A stretch of 48,362 nucleotides of DNA from Sphaerospermopsis aphanizomenoides BCCUSP55 (GTDB lineage: Bacteria; Cyanobacteriota; Cyanobacteriia; Cyanobacteriales; Nostocaceae), in the NCBI RefSeq assembly GCF_001586785.1, contig NZ_LUFH02000041.1, forward strand, positions 1 to 48,362. The letters run 5' to 3'. The notes beneath the pieces are model-generated. The model was not told the origin of the DNA, did no database searches, and was given only the letters and a program-made list of their open reading frames with translations. Position 1 is the first letter of the stretch, and each line of letters begins with the position of its first letter. A program made the position numbers and the translations under genes. Shown here one piece after another: positions 1 to 8,699 of the stretch.

Positions 1-33
1 ACCCTGCCCCCCTACACCCTACACCCTACCCCC
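1..33. repeat. STRR array, CTACACC type
   Basis: Short tandem repeat array made of CCCTACA/CCCTGC units that reaches the window edge. It runs into the stop codon of the sugar kinase on the minus strand. The same unit recurs at 24379-24430, 34931-34996, 39872-39925 and 48301-48362, so it is a dispersed repeat of this genome. Confidence 0.8.
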
Positions 34-741
34 TCATTCTTTCCACAAAGCAATACCACCTAATAACCCGGTGATATTAGGAATCAGCTTCACATTTAAA
101 GGTAAATTCATATTTACGCGCACAGCTTCACCACCACCGATGTAAAGACAATCATAATTAAACAAACGCTGTAAAGATGCGATCGCTTTTTGTAAACGCC
201 TGTTCCATTTCTTGTCCCCAATCTTTTCTAAAGCACTGCGTCCTAGTTGTTCTTCGTAGGTTTCTCCTTTACGGAATTGATGATGTCCCATTTCCATATT
301 GGGAACTAACTTCCCATCTACAAACAAAGCTGAACCAAAACCAGTACCTAAAGTAATAACTAATTCTACGCCTTTACCTGCTATTGCGCCTAATCCTTGC
401 ATATCTGCATCATTAATCACTTTTACAGGTTTATTTAATTTTTCGGTTAGTGCTGCTGCTAAATCAAAACGAATCCAGCCAGCATCTAAGTTAGCCGCTG
501 TTTCTGTGACTCCACCCCGCACCACACCAGGAAAACCTACGGAAACCCGATGATACTCACCTTGAGATGCAGCTAATACAGCAATGGCATTAATTACTAC
601 TTCAGGTGTAGAAGGATGAGGAGTTTCTAACCTTCCCCTTTCTGTTAATGGTTTGCCAGTAATATCCAAAACCATCACCTTGACACCACTACCGCCAATA
701 TCTACAGATAGGGTACGCACTGATCCATTATCTTCCACCAT
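34..741 (-). CDS. ROK-family sugar kinase, polyphosphate glucokinase-like
   Basis: Probable cytoplasmic hexokinase that phosphorylates glucose, using ATP or polyphosphate. The N-terminus carries the ROK/ASKHA phosphate-1 motif DIGGSGVK at residues 14-21. A sugar-binding NDAD segment lies near residue 110, a second glycine-rich phosphate loop LGTGFGSA near 133, and the ExGH element EMGHH near 150. A GGGEA adenosine-type motif follows near the C-terminus. At about 235 residues it matches the compact polyphosphate-glucokinase branch better than longer ROK repressors, and it has no DNA-binding domain. I chose the ATG at 741, which has AGAGG about ten bases upstream; a TTG at 786 would add 15 poorly conserved-looking residues. 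The gene stands alone, divergent from the next gene. Phosphoryl donor and exact substrate are inferred. Confidence 0.8.
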   Translation of the reverse strand: MVEDNGSVRTLSVDIGGSGVKVMVLDITGKPLTERGRLETPHPSTPEVVINAIAVLAASQGEYHRVSVGFPGVVRGGVTETAANLDAGWIRFDLAAALTEKLNKPVKVINDADMQGLGAIAGKGVELVITLGTGFGSALFVDGKLVPNMEMGHHQFRKGETYEEQLGRSALEKIGDKKWNRRLQKAIASLQRLFNYDCLYIGGGEAVRVNMNLPLNVKLIPNITGLLGGIALWKE

Positions 742-916
742 TGGGGTTTTTCCTCTTGCTGCTACTTCTTTGGCTATTATGCTCAAAATAGGGTGTAAGG
801 AATAGGAAAATCAATAATTACCAATTACCACCTCTATAGAGTTTTGCTAGTGTAGAAGTAGTGCAAAAATGGCTGTGTTGTAGCTCTCTATTAAAATTAT
901 TTTCCGAGAAAAGATT

Positions 917-1423
917 ATGACAGCGTTTGAATCTAACAACTTGCGTTCTTATAGTCAAGAAGAGGTGCAGCAAATACTGCAACTAGCGATCGCTCGTCAA
1001 ACTGATGAACGTGACCAAGAATTTTCATATCAGCAAATCATTGAAATTGCTGCTGAGTTACAAATATCACCAGAAGCAGTCAAACAGGCAGAATCAGATT
1101 GGATATGTCAAAAAAGCGAAGTACAACAACGTCAAGCGTTTGACCTTTACCGCCAAGGAAAATTCAAAAAACGTCTAGGTAATTACGCAATTATTAATAC
1201 ATTTTTTACACTTGTAGATTTAGTTGCTGGAGCAGGTATTTCTTGGTCGCTATACATTTTACTGTTCTGCGGACTAGCAATTGCACTTGATATCTGGAAT
1301 ACATTTCAAAATAAAGGTGAAGAGTATGAAATTGCCTTCCAAAAATGGAATCGGAAGCATCAAATTAAACAAACAATTAATACAGTTTTAAATAGATGGT
1401 TTAAGGCATTTCAAACACATTAG
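917..1423 (+). CDS. 2TM domain-containing membrane protein
   Basis: A 168-residue protein of unknown function. The first 75 residues are soluble and helical, with the pattern YSQEEVQQILQLAIARQ common at the N-terminus of cyanobacterial 2TM-domain proteins. Two hydrophobic helices follow at roughly residues 93-111 and 113-127, separated by a very short turn, then a basic C-terminal tail. This is the layout of the 2TM family (two closely spaced membrane helices), so it should sit in a membrane with both ends on the same side. The ATG at 917 follows a purine-rich stretch. It is divergent from the sugar kinase and has no operon partner. No catalytic motif is visible. Confidence 0.7.
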   Translation: MTAFESNNLRSYSQEEVQQILQLAIARQTDERDQEFSYQQIIEIAAELQISPEAVKQAESDWICQKSEVQQRQAFDLYRQGKFKKRLGNYAIINTFFTLVDLVAGAGISWSLYILLFCGLAIALDIWNTFQNKGEEYEIAFQKWNRKHQIKQTINTVLNRWFKAFQTH

Positions 1424-1736
1424 TCATTAGTTATTAGTCATTGGTCAGTCCATTGAAAATTGATCACATGATTTTAGTATTTTTCGTAACAAAACCTATT
1501 GGTGATATTTATTTAAAATTCCAGATTTCGATAAATATTGTGGATTGTTAAATCCTTAACATATCCATCAAATTTTGTCGTGGCAATTTGACCTGTTTTT
1601 CAATTTAAGTTGTTCTATAATTAGAAGACAATTAATTACGGGTTAAATTACCCTGCTGTGTAAAAAACTGAAAACAGTTTTTGATTTTTAATTTCTAATT
1701 TTTAATTATTTACCATGCAGTTACTTCGCTTCGACC
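1424..1736. other. intergenic region upstream of the receptor-type kinase
   Basis: A 313-bp AT-rich spacer. It begins with an ATTAGTCATT short repeat at 1423-1441 directly after the 2TM stop codon. No open frame, hairpin terminator or clear sigma-70 promoter could be recognised; the promoter of the following kinase gene presumably lies here. Confidence 0.5.
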
Positions 1737-3803
1737 ATGATATGCTGTTTAAATCCCGATTGCCAAAATCCTCAAAATCCAGATGGAAAACAGTTTTGTC
1801 AAAGTTGTAATACTCCCCTCATTCCACTATTGAGAAATCGTTTCCGTGTTATTCGTGTGCTTTCAGACGAAGGGGGATTTGGCAGAACCTATCTATCGGA
1901 AGATACAGATAAATTAAATGAATCTTGTGTCATTAAACAGTTAGCACCAAAGTTTCAAGGAACTTGGTCACAGAAAAAAGCAATGGAGTTGTTTAGTGAA
2001 GAAGCAAAGCTGCTTCGAGAACTGGGAGAACATCCTCAAATACCCACTCTATTAGCTTACTTTGAGCAAGATAACTGCTTGTATTTGGTACAACAATTTA
2101 TTGATGGCAATAATTTATTAAAAGAATTGCAGTTAAGGAAGAGCTATCGAGATTGGGATATTCAATCTATTTTGTTAGATTTGTTGCCTATTCTTAAGTT
2201 TATCCATAATCGAGGAGTTATTCATCGAGATATCAAACCAGAAAATATTATCCGACGTAAAAGTGATGGCAGATTAACACTAATTGATTTTGGTTCTTCC
2301 AAACAATTAACAGCCAAAGTACAGAAAAAACATGGAACTTCTATAGGTTCACATGGTTATTCTGCCATTGAACAAATCAGAGATGGTAAAGCTTATCCTG
2401 CCAGTGATTTATTCAGTTTAGGTGCAACTTGCTTTCATTTAATCACAGGAATTTCTCCTTTTCAATTGTGGATGGAACATGGTTATAGTTGGGTAAAACA
2501 TTGGCCAGATTATTTACGCTGTCCCGTCAGTCAGGAATTAGCACAAATTATTGATAAATTATTGCAAACAAATATTCAGAATCGCTATCAATCTGCTGAT
2601 GAAGTGATTAGAGATTTGAATAAACAATTCACACATTTACTAGCACCAGCTAGTAATTCATTTTTAACGACATCAATAAAAAAAGCAGAGGTTTATCCAC
2701 AAAAATATATTTTAATCAGAAATTTACTTTTAATCCTGGGGACAATTGTATTTTTAGGTTTAGGAGAATTCGGTTATAGAAACTTTGATCAGCTACAAAC
2801 TGCTATTTTTTCTAGTTTAAATTTACAGCAAAATAACAAAGTTAGCAGTGATACAATTATCGAACAACCACCACAGGAAGCTGTAGAAAAAATTTCTTTA
2901 TTGAAGACCATTGATGTACAAAATGATTCAGTTTTATCTGTGGCAATTAGTCCAGATAGTAAAATTATTGCTAGTGGTGGAAATCGTCTGATTAAATTAT
3001 GGAATATTAGCACAGGTCAGCAAATTACGGCATTGAAAGGACATATACAAAAAGTCAATGTGGTAGCTATTAGTGCAGATGGTCAAACTCTAGTTAGTGG
3101 CAGTGATGATTATACAATCAAAGTTTGGAATTTAAACACTAAAAAGTTAATTCATACCCTAAAAAGCCATACTGATTCAGTTCATGCTGTGGCTATTAGT
3201 AAAGATGGAAAAACTCTGGTAAGTGCTAGTGATGACAAAACTATTAAAGTTTGGAATTTAGGAACTGGACAACTGATTCGCACCCTAAAAGGGCATTCTT
3301 ACTGGATTCGTTCTCTAGCTATTAGTCCCAATAATGTCACTGTAGCTAGTGGTAGTTTTGATAAAACTTTGAAACTTTGGAATATGACTCAAGAAACACC
3401 AATTCATACATTAACTCCCAATTCTCAAACTGTGATATCTTTAGTTTTTAGCCCAGATGGAAAGATGCTTGCTAGTGCTAGTAGAGATCGCAAAATTAAA
3501 TTATGGGATATTGGTACAGGTAAAGAAATTCGCACTTTTTCTGAAGAAGATAATAATATCACATCTTTAGCTTTTACCCCAGATGGTAAGACTCTTGTCA
3601 GTGGTAATCGCAATTGTACAGAAGAATGTGACTACTCTGTTCATCCCCATCTCAAATTATGGGATATTAATACAGGTGAAAAAATAGCTACATTGACAGG
3701 ACATAACAACACTGTCACATCGCTGATATTTAGTATGGATGGTCAAATTTTGGTGAGTGGTGAAGAGAATAATAAAATTAACATTTGGCGCGTTACTCAG
3801 TAA
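1737..3803 (+). CDS. Serine/threonine protein kinase with zinc ribbon, TM helix and WD40 propeller
   Basis: Membrane-anchored Hanks-type kinase. Residues 3-24 hold a cysteine cluster (C3, C4, C9, C21, C24) resembling a zinc ribbon. The kinase domain spans about 35-300: glycine loop GGFGRTY at 46-52, ATP-binding K67, catalytic loop HRDIKPEN at 163-170 and DFG at 184-186, all intact, so it should be active. A hydrophobic segment near 322-342 is a likely transmembrane helix. It is followed by seven WD40 repeats from about 390 to the end (blades ending in LWN, VWN or LWD), enough for one closed propeller. Blade six carries an insertion with two cysteines. The ATG at 1737 lacks a good ribosome-binding site. 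A TPR protein follows convergently. Inferred role: signal sensing by the propeller and phosphorylation inside the cell. Confidence 0.93.
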   Translation: MICCLNPDCQNPQNPDGKQFCQSCNTPLIPLLRNRFRVIRVLSDEGGFGRTYLSEDTDKLNESCVIKQLAPKFQGTWSQKKAMELFSEEAKLLRELGEHPQIPTLLAYFEQDNCLYLVQQFIDGNNLLKELQLRKSYRDWDIQSILLDLLPILKFIHNRGVIHRDIKPENIIRRKSDGRLTLIDFGSSKQLTAKVQKKHGTSIGSHGYSAIEQIRDGKAYPASDLFSLGATCFHLITGISPFQLWMEHGYSWVKHWPDYLRCPVSQELAQIIDKLLQTNIQNRYQSADEVIRDLNKQFTHLLAPASNSFLTTSIKKAEVYPQKYILIRNLLLILGTIVFLGLGEFGYRNFDQLQTAIFSSLNLQQNNKVSSDTIIEQPPQEAVEKISLLKTIDVQNDSVLSVAISPDSKIIASGGNRLIKLWNISTGQQITALKGHIQKVNVVAISADGQTLVSGSDDYTIKVWNLNTKKLIHTLKSHTDSVHAVAISKDGKTLVSASDDKTIKVWNLGTGQLIRTLKGHSYWIRSLAISPNNVTVASGSFDKTLKLWNMTQETPIHTLTPNSQTVISLVFSPDGKMLASASRDRKIKLWDIGTGKEIRTFSEEDNNITSLAFTPDGKTLVSGNRNCTEECDYSVHPHLKLWDINTGEKIATLTGHNNTVTSLIFSMDGQILVSGEENNKINIWRVTQ

Positions 3804-3848
3804 TAAAAATTGACTGATTTTTCAGGCTATTTCCTATTCCTTGCCATA

Positions 3849-5114
3849 TTAAGGTCGATCTCTTTCCAAATCATTAATAACTTGTTGTAAATACCATTCA
3901 TCTAACATCCCTGGGAAAAAATCTTTTTTTTGTTCAATTAATCTTTGGGCTATTTCCCAATGTCCACCCACCATACGTAAGAGTCTTTGACGTAATAAGT
4001 TATAGCTTGCTTTGTTGATTTCTGGAACAGATGACTGAATTTTTTGGAGGCTATTTAATACTTGTTGATAATTTTCCCAGTCTTCTCGTTCACAATAAAT
4101 ACTAGCTGCTTTTTGATAATCTATAACAGCGTTTGATATTTCCTCTAAACAAGTATAGGATAAAGCCCGATTATAATATGCTAGTGGATGTTCAGGATTA
4201 ATTTGTATGGCTTGAGAATAATCTTGAATTGCTGCTAAATAATTACCCATTGAATGATACACATTACCTCTGGCAATATAGGCTAAACTATCTTCAGGCT
4301 GCATTTTCATAGCTTGATTGATATCAGCCAAACCCCCTTGATGATCTCCTAATTGAGAACGGGCTTTTCCCCTGTTCCGATAAACTATTGCATCTTGAAA
4401 GTTGAGTGCTAATGCTTGATTAAAATCTGATATTGCATCTCGATAATTGCCCATTTTGCAATATACCACTCCACGACAGCAATAGGCTTGGGCATCTTTA
4501 GTATCAGCTTTTAATATCCAGTTTAAATCAGCAAGTGCTGCTTTTGTATCTCCCTGTTCGGCTTTTTCTAATAGTTGAGTAAAATAATCTTGAGTAGATA
4601 TAATTGGTACAGGTTTAGTAATAGATTGATTTGCTAGAGGTTCTACTGCTGGTTGTAGCTGTGTAATCTTATCTAAACAAAGACGAGCATTTTCTTTATC
4701 TTTTTGTTCTAAATATAATGCTGCGGCTTTTTTAAAGTTAGCGATCGCATCTTGAATATTTCCTTGTTTACGCTGCACTATTCCCCGTAAATCATAAGCA
4801 GCAGCGTCATTCAGTTGCAGATGAATTGCTTTATCTACATCTTCCAATGCACCTGGAATATTTTTTAAAGTTAACTTGGCTAAAGCCCGCAAATAATAAG
4901 CTTTCGCATTTTTTCCATCCAGCTTTATAGCTTCAGTATAATCAAAGACTGCTTGCAGAGTTGTACCAGAATTATAATAGGCTAAACCCCGTTCCATGTA
5001 AGCTGCACTGAAGAAAGGATCTAGCTGTATCGCTTGGTTAAAATCTTCAATAGCACCAGCATAGTCTTTTTGTTTAGCTTTTTCTAAGCCGTAATTGTAA
5101 AAGTCTGAAGTCAT
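3849..5114 (-). CDS. Tetratricopeptide repeat protein
   Basis: A scaffold-type protein of about 421 residues built almost entirely of TPR units. Two blocks of consecutive repeats are visible, each containing the pattern AxxDFxxAIxLxP or A-Y-x-x-R-G-x-x-Y: roughly residues 5-145 and 185-345. A low-complexity linker with QPAVEPLANQ lies between them. The C-terminal 80 residues are helical without clear repeats. There is no signal peptide from the ATG at 5114; a TTG at 5153 would add a hydrophobic stretch of 13 residues, which I rejected because it precedes a normal-looking start. TPR proteins mediate protein-protein contacts; no partner can be named, although the gene is convergent with the WD40 kinase. 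Confidence 0.88.
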   Translation of the reverse strand: MTSDFYNYGLEKAKQKDYAGAIEDFNQAIQLDPFFSAAYMERGLAYYNSGTTLQAVFDYTEAIKLDGKNAKAYYLRALAKLTLKNIPGALEDVDKAIHLQLNDAAAYDLRGIVQRKQGNIQDAIANFKKAAALYLEQKDKENARLCLDKITQLQPAVEPLANQSITKPVPIISTQDYFTQLLEKAEQGDTKAALADLNWILKADTKDAQAYCCRGVVYCKMGNYRDAISDFNQALALNFQDAIVYRNRGKARSQLGDHQGGLADINQAMKMQPEDSLAYIARGNVYHSMGNYLAAIQDYSQAIQINPEHPLAYYNRALSYTCLEEISNAVIDYQKAASIYCEREDWENYQQVLNSLQKIQSSVPEINKASYNLLRQRLLRMVGGHWEIAQRLIEQKKDFFPGMLDEWYLQQVINDLERDRP

Positions 5115-5190
5115 AGAGACAGCCAAAAAATAAATAAAAAATAAATTATACAACTTTGTAGCTCATAGCAACAATGGCGTTGCTTGTTTT

Positions 5191-5211
5191 CCCTCTCCTT
5201 GTAGGAGAGGG
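5191..5211. repeat. Palindromic hairpin repeat
   Basis: CCCTCTCCT and AGGAGAGGG form a perfect 9-bp stem with a TGT loop, followed by TTAGGGCGAGG. It lies between two minus-strand genes. There is no T-run on either side, so it looks more like a dispersed palindromic repeat than an intrinsic terminator. Confidence 0.6.
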
Positions 5212-5250
5212 TTAGGGCGAGGTAGGGGAAGGGTTTACCAGAGGAATTAC

Positions 5251-5919
5251 CTATTCTGTAATTAAACTGGGAGAAGTTAGCACAAAAACATCCCTCGTTC
5301 CCGTTGCAGGATTCTCCGGTTTAATAGGAGTTGTAAAGTGAAAAAAGTCATGATCATTAACTAACAACAGTTCTCCTGGTTGGAGAATTTTATTAAAAAC
5401 AGGCTTCTCTTTTTTTGCAGTGTATAAATGTGTTTCTCCGCCTTGAATATTGTCCCTACCTACAGCAAATATGCCAATGAAATCTGTACCATCTTGATGG
5501 ATACCTTCAGGTGCGGGATTTCCTAAATGATCTGGTGTGCAGGTGGTTCTAATTTGATGAATGCCAATTTCTGCTTCTGGATGCAATTTGCAAGAATCAA
5601 TAAAAGCTAAAACGAGATTCTTAAAAATATCCAATTCTACAAGTCCGTCTTCTAATTCTGCAAACTCTCTTTTAATATCACCCAATAAAGGATTATAATC
5701 TCGGCTTTGGAATAAATGTCCATGGGGAAGTTTAATTAACTTATTCTCCGAAATTATTACCCGTGATAACCTGCGAGAGCGATATTTACCTTTAATGTAA
5801 GGATCTATAGGTAAGTTTTGAAAAAATCGCTCAAATCCTTCAGTATGAATCGAGTTTACTTTTCTGAGAGTAAACAGAAAAGCATATTCTAACTTTGTTG
5901 CTGATGATACTTGTTGCAT
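5251..5919 (-). CDS. 2-oxoglutarate/Fe(II)-dependent dioxygenase family protein
   Basis: A 222-residue protein of the 2OG-Fe dioxygenase type (the family including amino-acid hydroxylases related to isoleucine dioxygenase). Metal ligands are visible as GIHQDGTDF (His-x-Asp, near residues 138-140) and a distal His in NDHDFFHFTTP near residue 193. The C-terminal Arg in TGTRDVFVLTS, near residue 208, could bind 2-oxoglutarate. Length is typical. The ATG at 5919 is the only reasonable start. It reads alone, about 100 bp upstream of the TPR gene on the same strand, with the hairpin repeat between them. Expected chemistry is hydroxylation of a small molecule or amino acid; the substrate is unknown. 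Confidence 0.82.
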   Translation of the reverse strand: MQQVSSATKLEYAFLFTLRKVNSIHTEGFERFFQNLPIDPYIKGKYRSRRLSRVIISENKLIKLPHGHLFQSRDYNPLLGDIKREFAELEDGLVELDIFKNLVLAFIDSCKLHPEAEIGIHQIRTTCTPDHLGNPAPEGIHQDGTDFIGIFAVGRDNIQGGETHLYTAKKEKPVFNKILQPGELLLVNDHDFFHFTTPIKPENPATGTRDVFVLTSPSLITE

Positions 5920-6047
5920 AGGATTTTTTTCCTTGCATTTTCAAATCCTCCCAGTTTTTTATGTGGGAGGTATGTACTATCTATTATAAGCAAGAATTTA
6001 GAAAATGTAGTAAATTTAACTACAAAAAATGTCAAGCTAGGATATTT
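5920..6047. other. upstream region of the dioxygenase gene
   Basis: Contains an inverted repeat CCTCCCA/TGGGAGG (arms 5947-5953 and 5964-5970), 28 bp upstream of the dioxygenase start. It could act as an operator or a 5' leader hairpin. No further element was recognised. Confidence 0.35.
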
Positions 6048-6195
6048 GTAAGTATTCAGTTATCAGTAATCAGCCAATAGTAGCAATAGCAAAGATTCAG
6101 AAGTTTTAATTTCAGGAATGTTATCTGCATCCGTTTCTTTTCCTTCTTTGTATTTCCATATTCCAGGTACATAGCTGACGGCTGACGGCTGACGG
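6048..6195. repeat. Dispersed ~145-bp repeat, copy 1
   Basis: This block aligns over its full length with 11828-11966. Both start GTAAGTATTCAG, both contain CAGTAATCAGCCAATAG and TTCTTTGTATTTC, and both end in GGTACATAGCTGA followed by GGCTGACGGCTGA-type heptads. The ends are rich in TCAGC and its complement, giving loose terminal inverted repeats. There is no coding capacity. It behaves like a non-autonomous mobile repeat flanked by STRRs. Confidence 0.7.
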
Positions 6196-6215
6196 ATATT
6201 TAACAACACCTCTAT

Positions 6216-7328
6216 CTATTCCCTGTTCTCTGTTCCCTTTCTTTGATAGATATGAATATGAGCTAATGTAATTAAGTCATCTAGTGAGATAGACTTACTA
6301 GAATCATAGGATTGAATACCAATATTCACAGATAGCAGAAAAGGTAACTGTTGAGTTTGATTGAATTGGTCAATATTAGTTGCTACTCGGTTTTGTATGA
6401 CTTCACAAGTTAGCTCATATCCTTGGACTAGAACTGCAAACTCATCTTCCCCGATTCTTCCTAATGTATCAGAACTGCGAAAACTTCGTTTCAATAATCT
6501 AGCTACAGCAACAATAGCATCTTGTCCCATTTCTTCACCAAAGGTTTGATTAATTTGTTCAAATTCGTTCAATTCAATGAACATGAGACTAGTGTAAATT
6601 GGCGATCTCTTGGCTAACCTTAGTTGTTGTTCCGCTAATAAGTTAAATCCGCGACGGTTATGTAGTCCAGTTAGTTCATCTGTCAGTGAAAGACGACGCA
6701 TTTCGGCTTCAATGGCTTTGCGTTCTTGTATTTCTTGTTGTAGACGAACGTTAACATTTTCTAGGGCTGTGGTGCGATCGCGTAGTTGTTGCTCTATGTG
6801 AGAATATATCTGGACATTCTCCATGGCCACTGCTGTACTCTCTGCTAGTAATTGCAGCAACTTCACCTCTTCTGTAGTAGCTAGATGCGGGTGTCCCCAA
6901 TAAGTACCAATAGCACCAATAGCACTAATCCCTTTTTTAGTACCAATGGGAACCATAGCCATACTTTTGATAAAAGTGCTTTCATAAAAACAATAGGAAC
7001 TTCTTGGGTCAGCAGATACATCTTCGATAATTCCTGGTTGACAGTTTTTTATCACCCAGCCACTAATAGTTGTATTCAAAGGAAAACGTTGACCCTTCCA
7101 CAAAGGAGCGATCGCATTCTCATCAATGTAATAACAAAAACCATTATCTAACAGCACAAAAGTAGCTCCATCAGAACTTGTCAGTTCTCGTACTGCTGCT
7201 GATACAATTTTCGTAATCTCTGCCAAAGTATGTGCTGAAGAAAGTTCTTGAACGACTATCACCAGCCGCTCAATGGAATGTAAATAAGATTGTGTAGTAG
7301 CAAGTTGCAAATCACATTCACTAGCCAT
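6216..7328 (-). CDS. GAF-GGDEF protein, probably degenerate diguanylate cyclase
   Basis: A 370-residue signalling protein without membrane segments. A GAF sensor domain covers about residues 35-175 (AxxxVPI core, GAIGTYWG). A coiled coil follows at about 175-212, then a GGDEF domain at 212-365. The domain start TDELTGLHNRRGF is classical, but the active site is altered. The signature reads GEDEF instead of GGDEF. The metal and base-binding segment, canonically DxDxFKxxND, reads IELNEFEQINQ, with both Asp positions changed to Glu and Asn. GTP cyclisation is therefore doubtful, and it may act as a c-di-GMP or GTP sensor. The gene is preceded by a spacer rich in repeats and is transcribed alone. 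Domain identity is clear; the loss of activity is inference. Confidence 0.9.
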   Translation of the reverse strand: MASECDLQLATTQSYLHSIERLVIVVQELSSAHTLAEITKIVSAAVRELTSSDGATFVLLDNGFCYYIDENAIAPLWKGQRFPLNTTISGWVIKNCQPGIIEDVSADPRSSYCFYESTFIKSMAMVPIGTKKGISAIGAIGTYWGHPHLATTEEVKLLQLLAESTAVAMENVQIYSHIEQQLRDRTTALENVNVRLQQEIQERKAIEAEMRRLSLTDELTGLHNRRGFNLLAEQQLRLAKRSPIYTSLMFIELNEFEQINQTFGEEMGQDAIVAVARLLKRSFRSSDTLGRIGEDEFAVLVQGYELTCEVIQNRVATNIDQFNQTQQLPFLLSVNIGIQSYDSSKSISLDDLITLAHIHIYQRKGTENRE

Positions 7329-7870
7329 AATATTGTTTTAGCAAGCATCTTTTATATTTATATTGACATCCTGCACCGAAATAGTGCTGATTACTGAGTA
7401 ACGAGTAATGAGTGAAATCCCTACTTATAACTCAGCACAAATAGGTATAAACCCCCTGAATTCATTCCTAGAAGAAGGAACAATATTTATTATGCCTACG
7501 GCACACTGCGCGAACGAGATGATTTCACGAGAAATCATGCTTCCTTGTTTCAATCCCATAACTAAAGTTCGGGGATTACTCGGTACTTGGTACTTGGTAC
7601 TCAGTACTCTTGAAGCAAACACAAGGTTTCAGGGCTTTGATTTTGGCAACACAATTGTGGTGCAAGATATGAGTATAGCAAGTTGAAAAATGATTGTGAC
7701 ATATTTTATATGAAAATATGATTTAATTCCGGAAATTACTGGTGTAGGCAAAAGACAAAAGATTTGTGCAAAAAGAATTTAGGAGTTTTATATATTCATA
7801 AATATCATTTTATTTTTGCTCATTTAATCGTATATTTACTAGTAGTTTAAACTACTAATTTACACTTACC
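7329..7870. other. repeat-rich intergenic region
   Basis: A 542-bp spacer between divergent genes. It holds a TACTGAGTAACGAGTAATGAG-like block, a hairpin ATGATTTC/GAAATCAT near 7519-7540, and a GGTACTTGGTACTTGGTACTCAGTACTC repeat array at 7580-7607. Small open frames on both strands here translate the repeats and show no protein-like character. The 3' end carries the palindrome listed separately upstream of sfsA. Confidence 0.5.
7840..7857. promoter_or_regulatory. 18-bp perfect palindrome, candidate operator
   Basis: TAGTAGTTTAAACTACTA is a perfect 18-bp dyad ending 13 bp before the sfsA start codon. The position suits an operator or an mRNA hairpin that covers the initiation region. No known regulator site was recognised in it. 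Confidence 0.4.
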
Positions 7871-8596
7871 ATGACAGATTGGCTTTATCGCTATCCATCA
7901 CTATATTCCGGTATTTTACTCAAACGCTACAAGCGTTTTTTTGCTGATGTGCAACTAGTTTCTGGAGAAGTTGTCACAGCACATTGTCCCAACACAGGAC
8001 CCATGACTGGAGTTTCCACAGTCGGTAGTCCTGTACAGTTATCACAAAGTAATAATCCTAACCGCAAATTAGCTTATACCCTAGAGTTGATTCAAGTACA
8101 AGATCAAGAACCTACGTGGGTAGGTGTGAATACTGCCTTACCCAACCGAATTGTCAAAATAGCTTTAGAGAAATATCTATTTCCTCAATTAAGTGGATAT
8201 ACACAAGTAAAAGGTGAGGTAGTTTATGGAAAAGAGAAAAAAAGCCGTATAGATTTTTATTTAACAGGAAGTGATGAACAACGTCCGATTTATGTAGAAG
8301 TTAAAAATACAACTTGGACACAAGGCAATTTAGCTTTATTTCCCGATACAGAAACCACCAGAGGACAAAAACATTTACGAGAATTAATGGATGTTTTACC
8401 CCAAAGTCGTGCAGTAATGTTGTATTTTATCAATCGAGGTGATTGTTCTGAGTTTGCTCCTGGTGATAGTACAGATCCTGTATATGGTCAATTGTTACGG
8501 GAAGCAATTCAAAAAGGTTTAGAAGTTTTACCCTGTCGCTTTGATATTTCCCCCGAAGGTATCCGTTATTTAGGTTTAGCAGAATTGAAAATTTAA
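7871..8596 (+). CDS. sfsA: DNA/RNA nuclease SfsA
   Basis: A 241-residue SfsA family protein, close to the length of the E. coli protein. The N-terminal OB-like part includes KRYKRFFADVQL and the diagnostic AHCPNTGPMTG. The C-terminal PD-(D/E)XK nuclease core shows SRIDFYLTG, the ExK element in YVEVKNTTW and the downstream region RGQKHLREL. SfsA was first described as a sugar-fermentation stimulation protein in E. coli and binds DNA non-specifically; nuclease activity is inferred from the fold. The start is the ATG at 7871, with no strong ribosome-binding site. The gene stands alone, followed by STRRs and the CRISPR leader. Nothing suggests a role in the CRISPR system, although a nuclease gene is directly upstream of the array. 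Confidence 0.93.
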   Translation: MTDWLYRYPSLYSGILLKRYKRFFADVQLVSGEVVTAHCPNTGPMTGVSTVGSPVQLSQSNNPNRKLAYTLELIQVQDQEPTWVGVNTALPNRIVKIALEKYLFPQLSGYTQVKGEVVYGKEKKSRIDFYLTGSDEQRPIYVEVKNTTWTQGNLALFPDTETTRGQKHLRELMDVLPQSRAVMLYFINRGDCSEFAPGDSTDPVYGQLLREAIQKGLEVLPCRFDISPEGIRYLGLAELKI

Positions 8597-8605
8597 TTTA
8601 GCAAC

Positions 8606-8636
8606 CAGGTGACAGGTGACAGGTGACAGGTGACAG
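8606..8636. repeat. STRR array, CAGGTGA unit
   Basis: Four to five direct copies of the heptamer CAGGTGA just after the sfsA stop codon. The same unit is found at 16993-17030 and 30762-30816, and inverted at 31892-31927. Confidence 0.9.
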
Positions 8637-8699
8637 TGTGAAAAGTCTTTTTTTATCTGGGTTTTATTATCCCTAACACGGGCGATTGCTATATCAGCA

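Noticed and set aside
5191-5211. Hairpin as an intrinsic terminator of the dioxygenase gene
   Set aside because: Perfect stem but no T-run on the minus strand; it fits a dispersed palindromic repeat better.
7408-7686. 92-codon frame on the plus strand and a 65-codon frame opposite
   Set aside because: Both translate repeats and hairpins in a spacer; composition is not protein-like and there is no ribosome-binding site.
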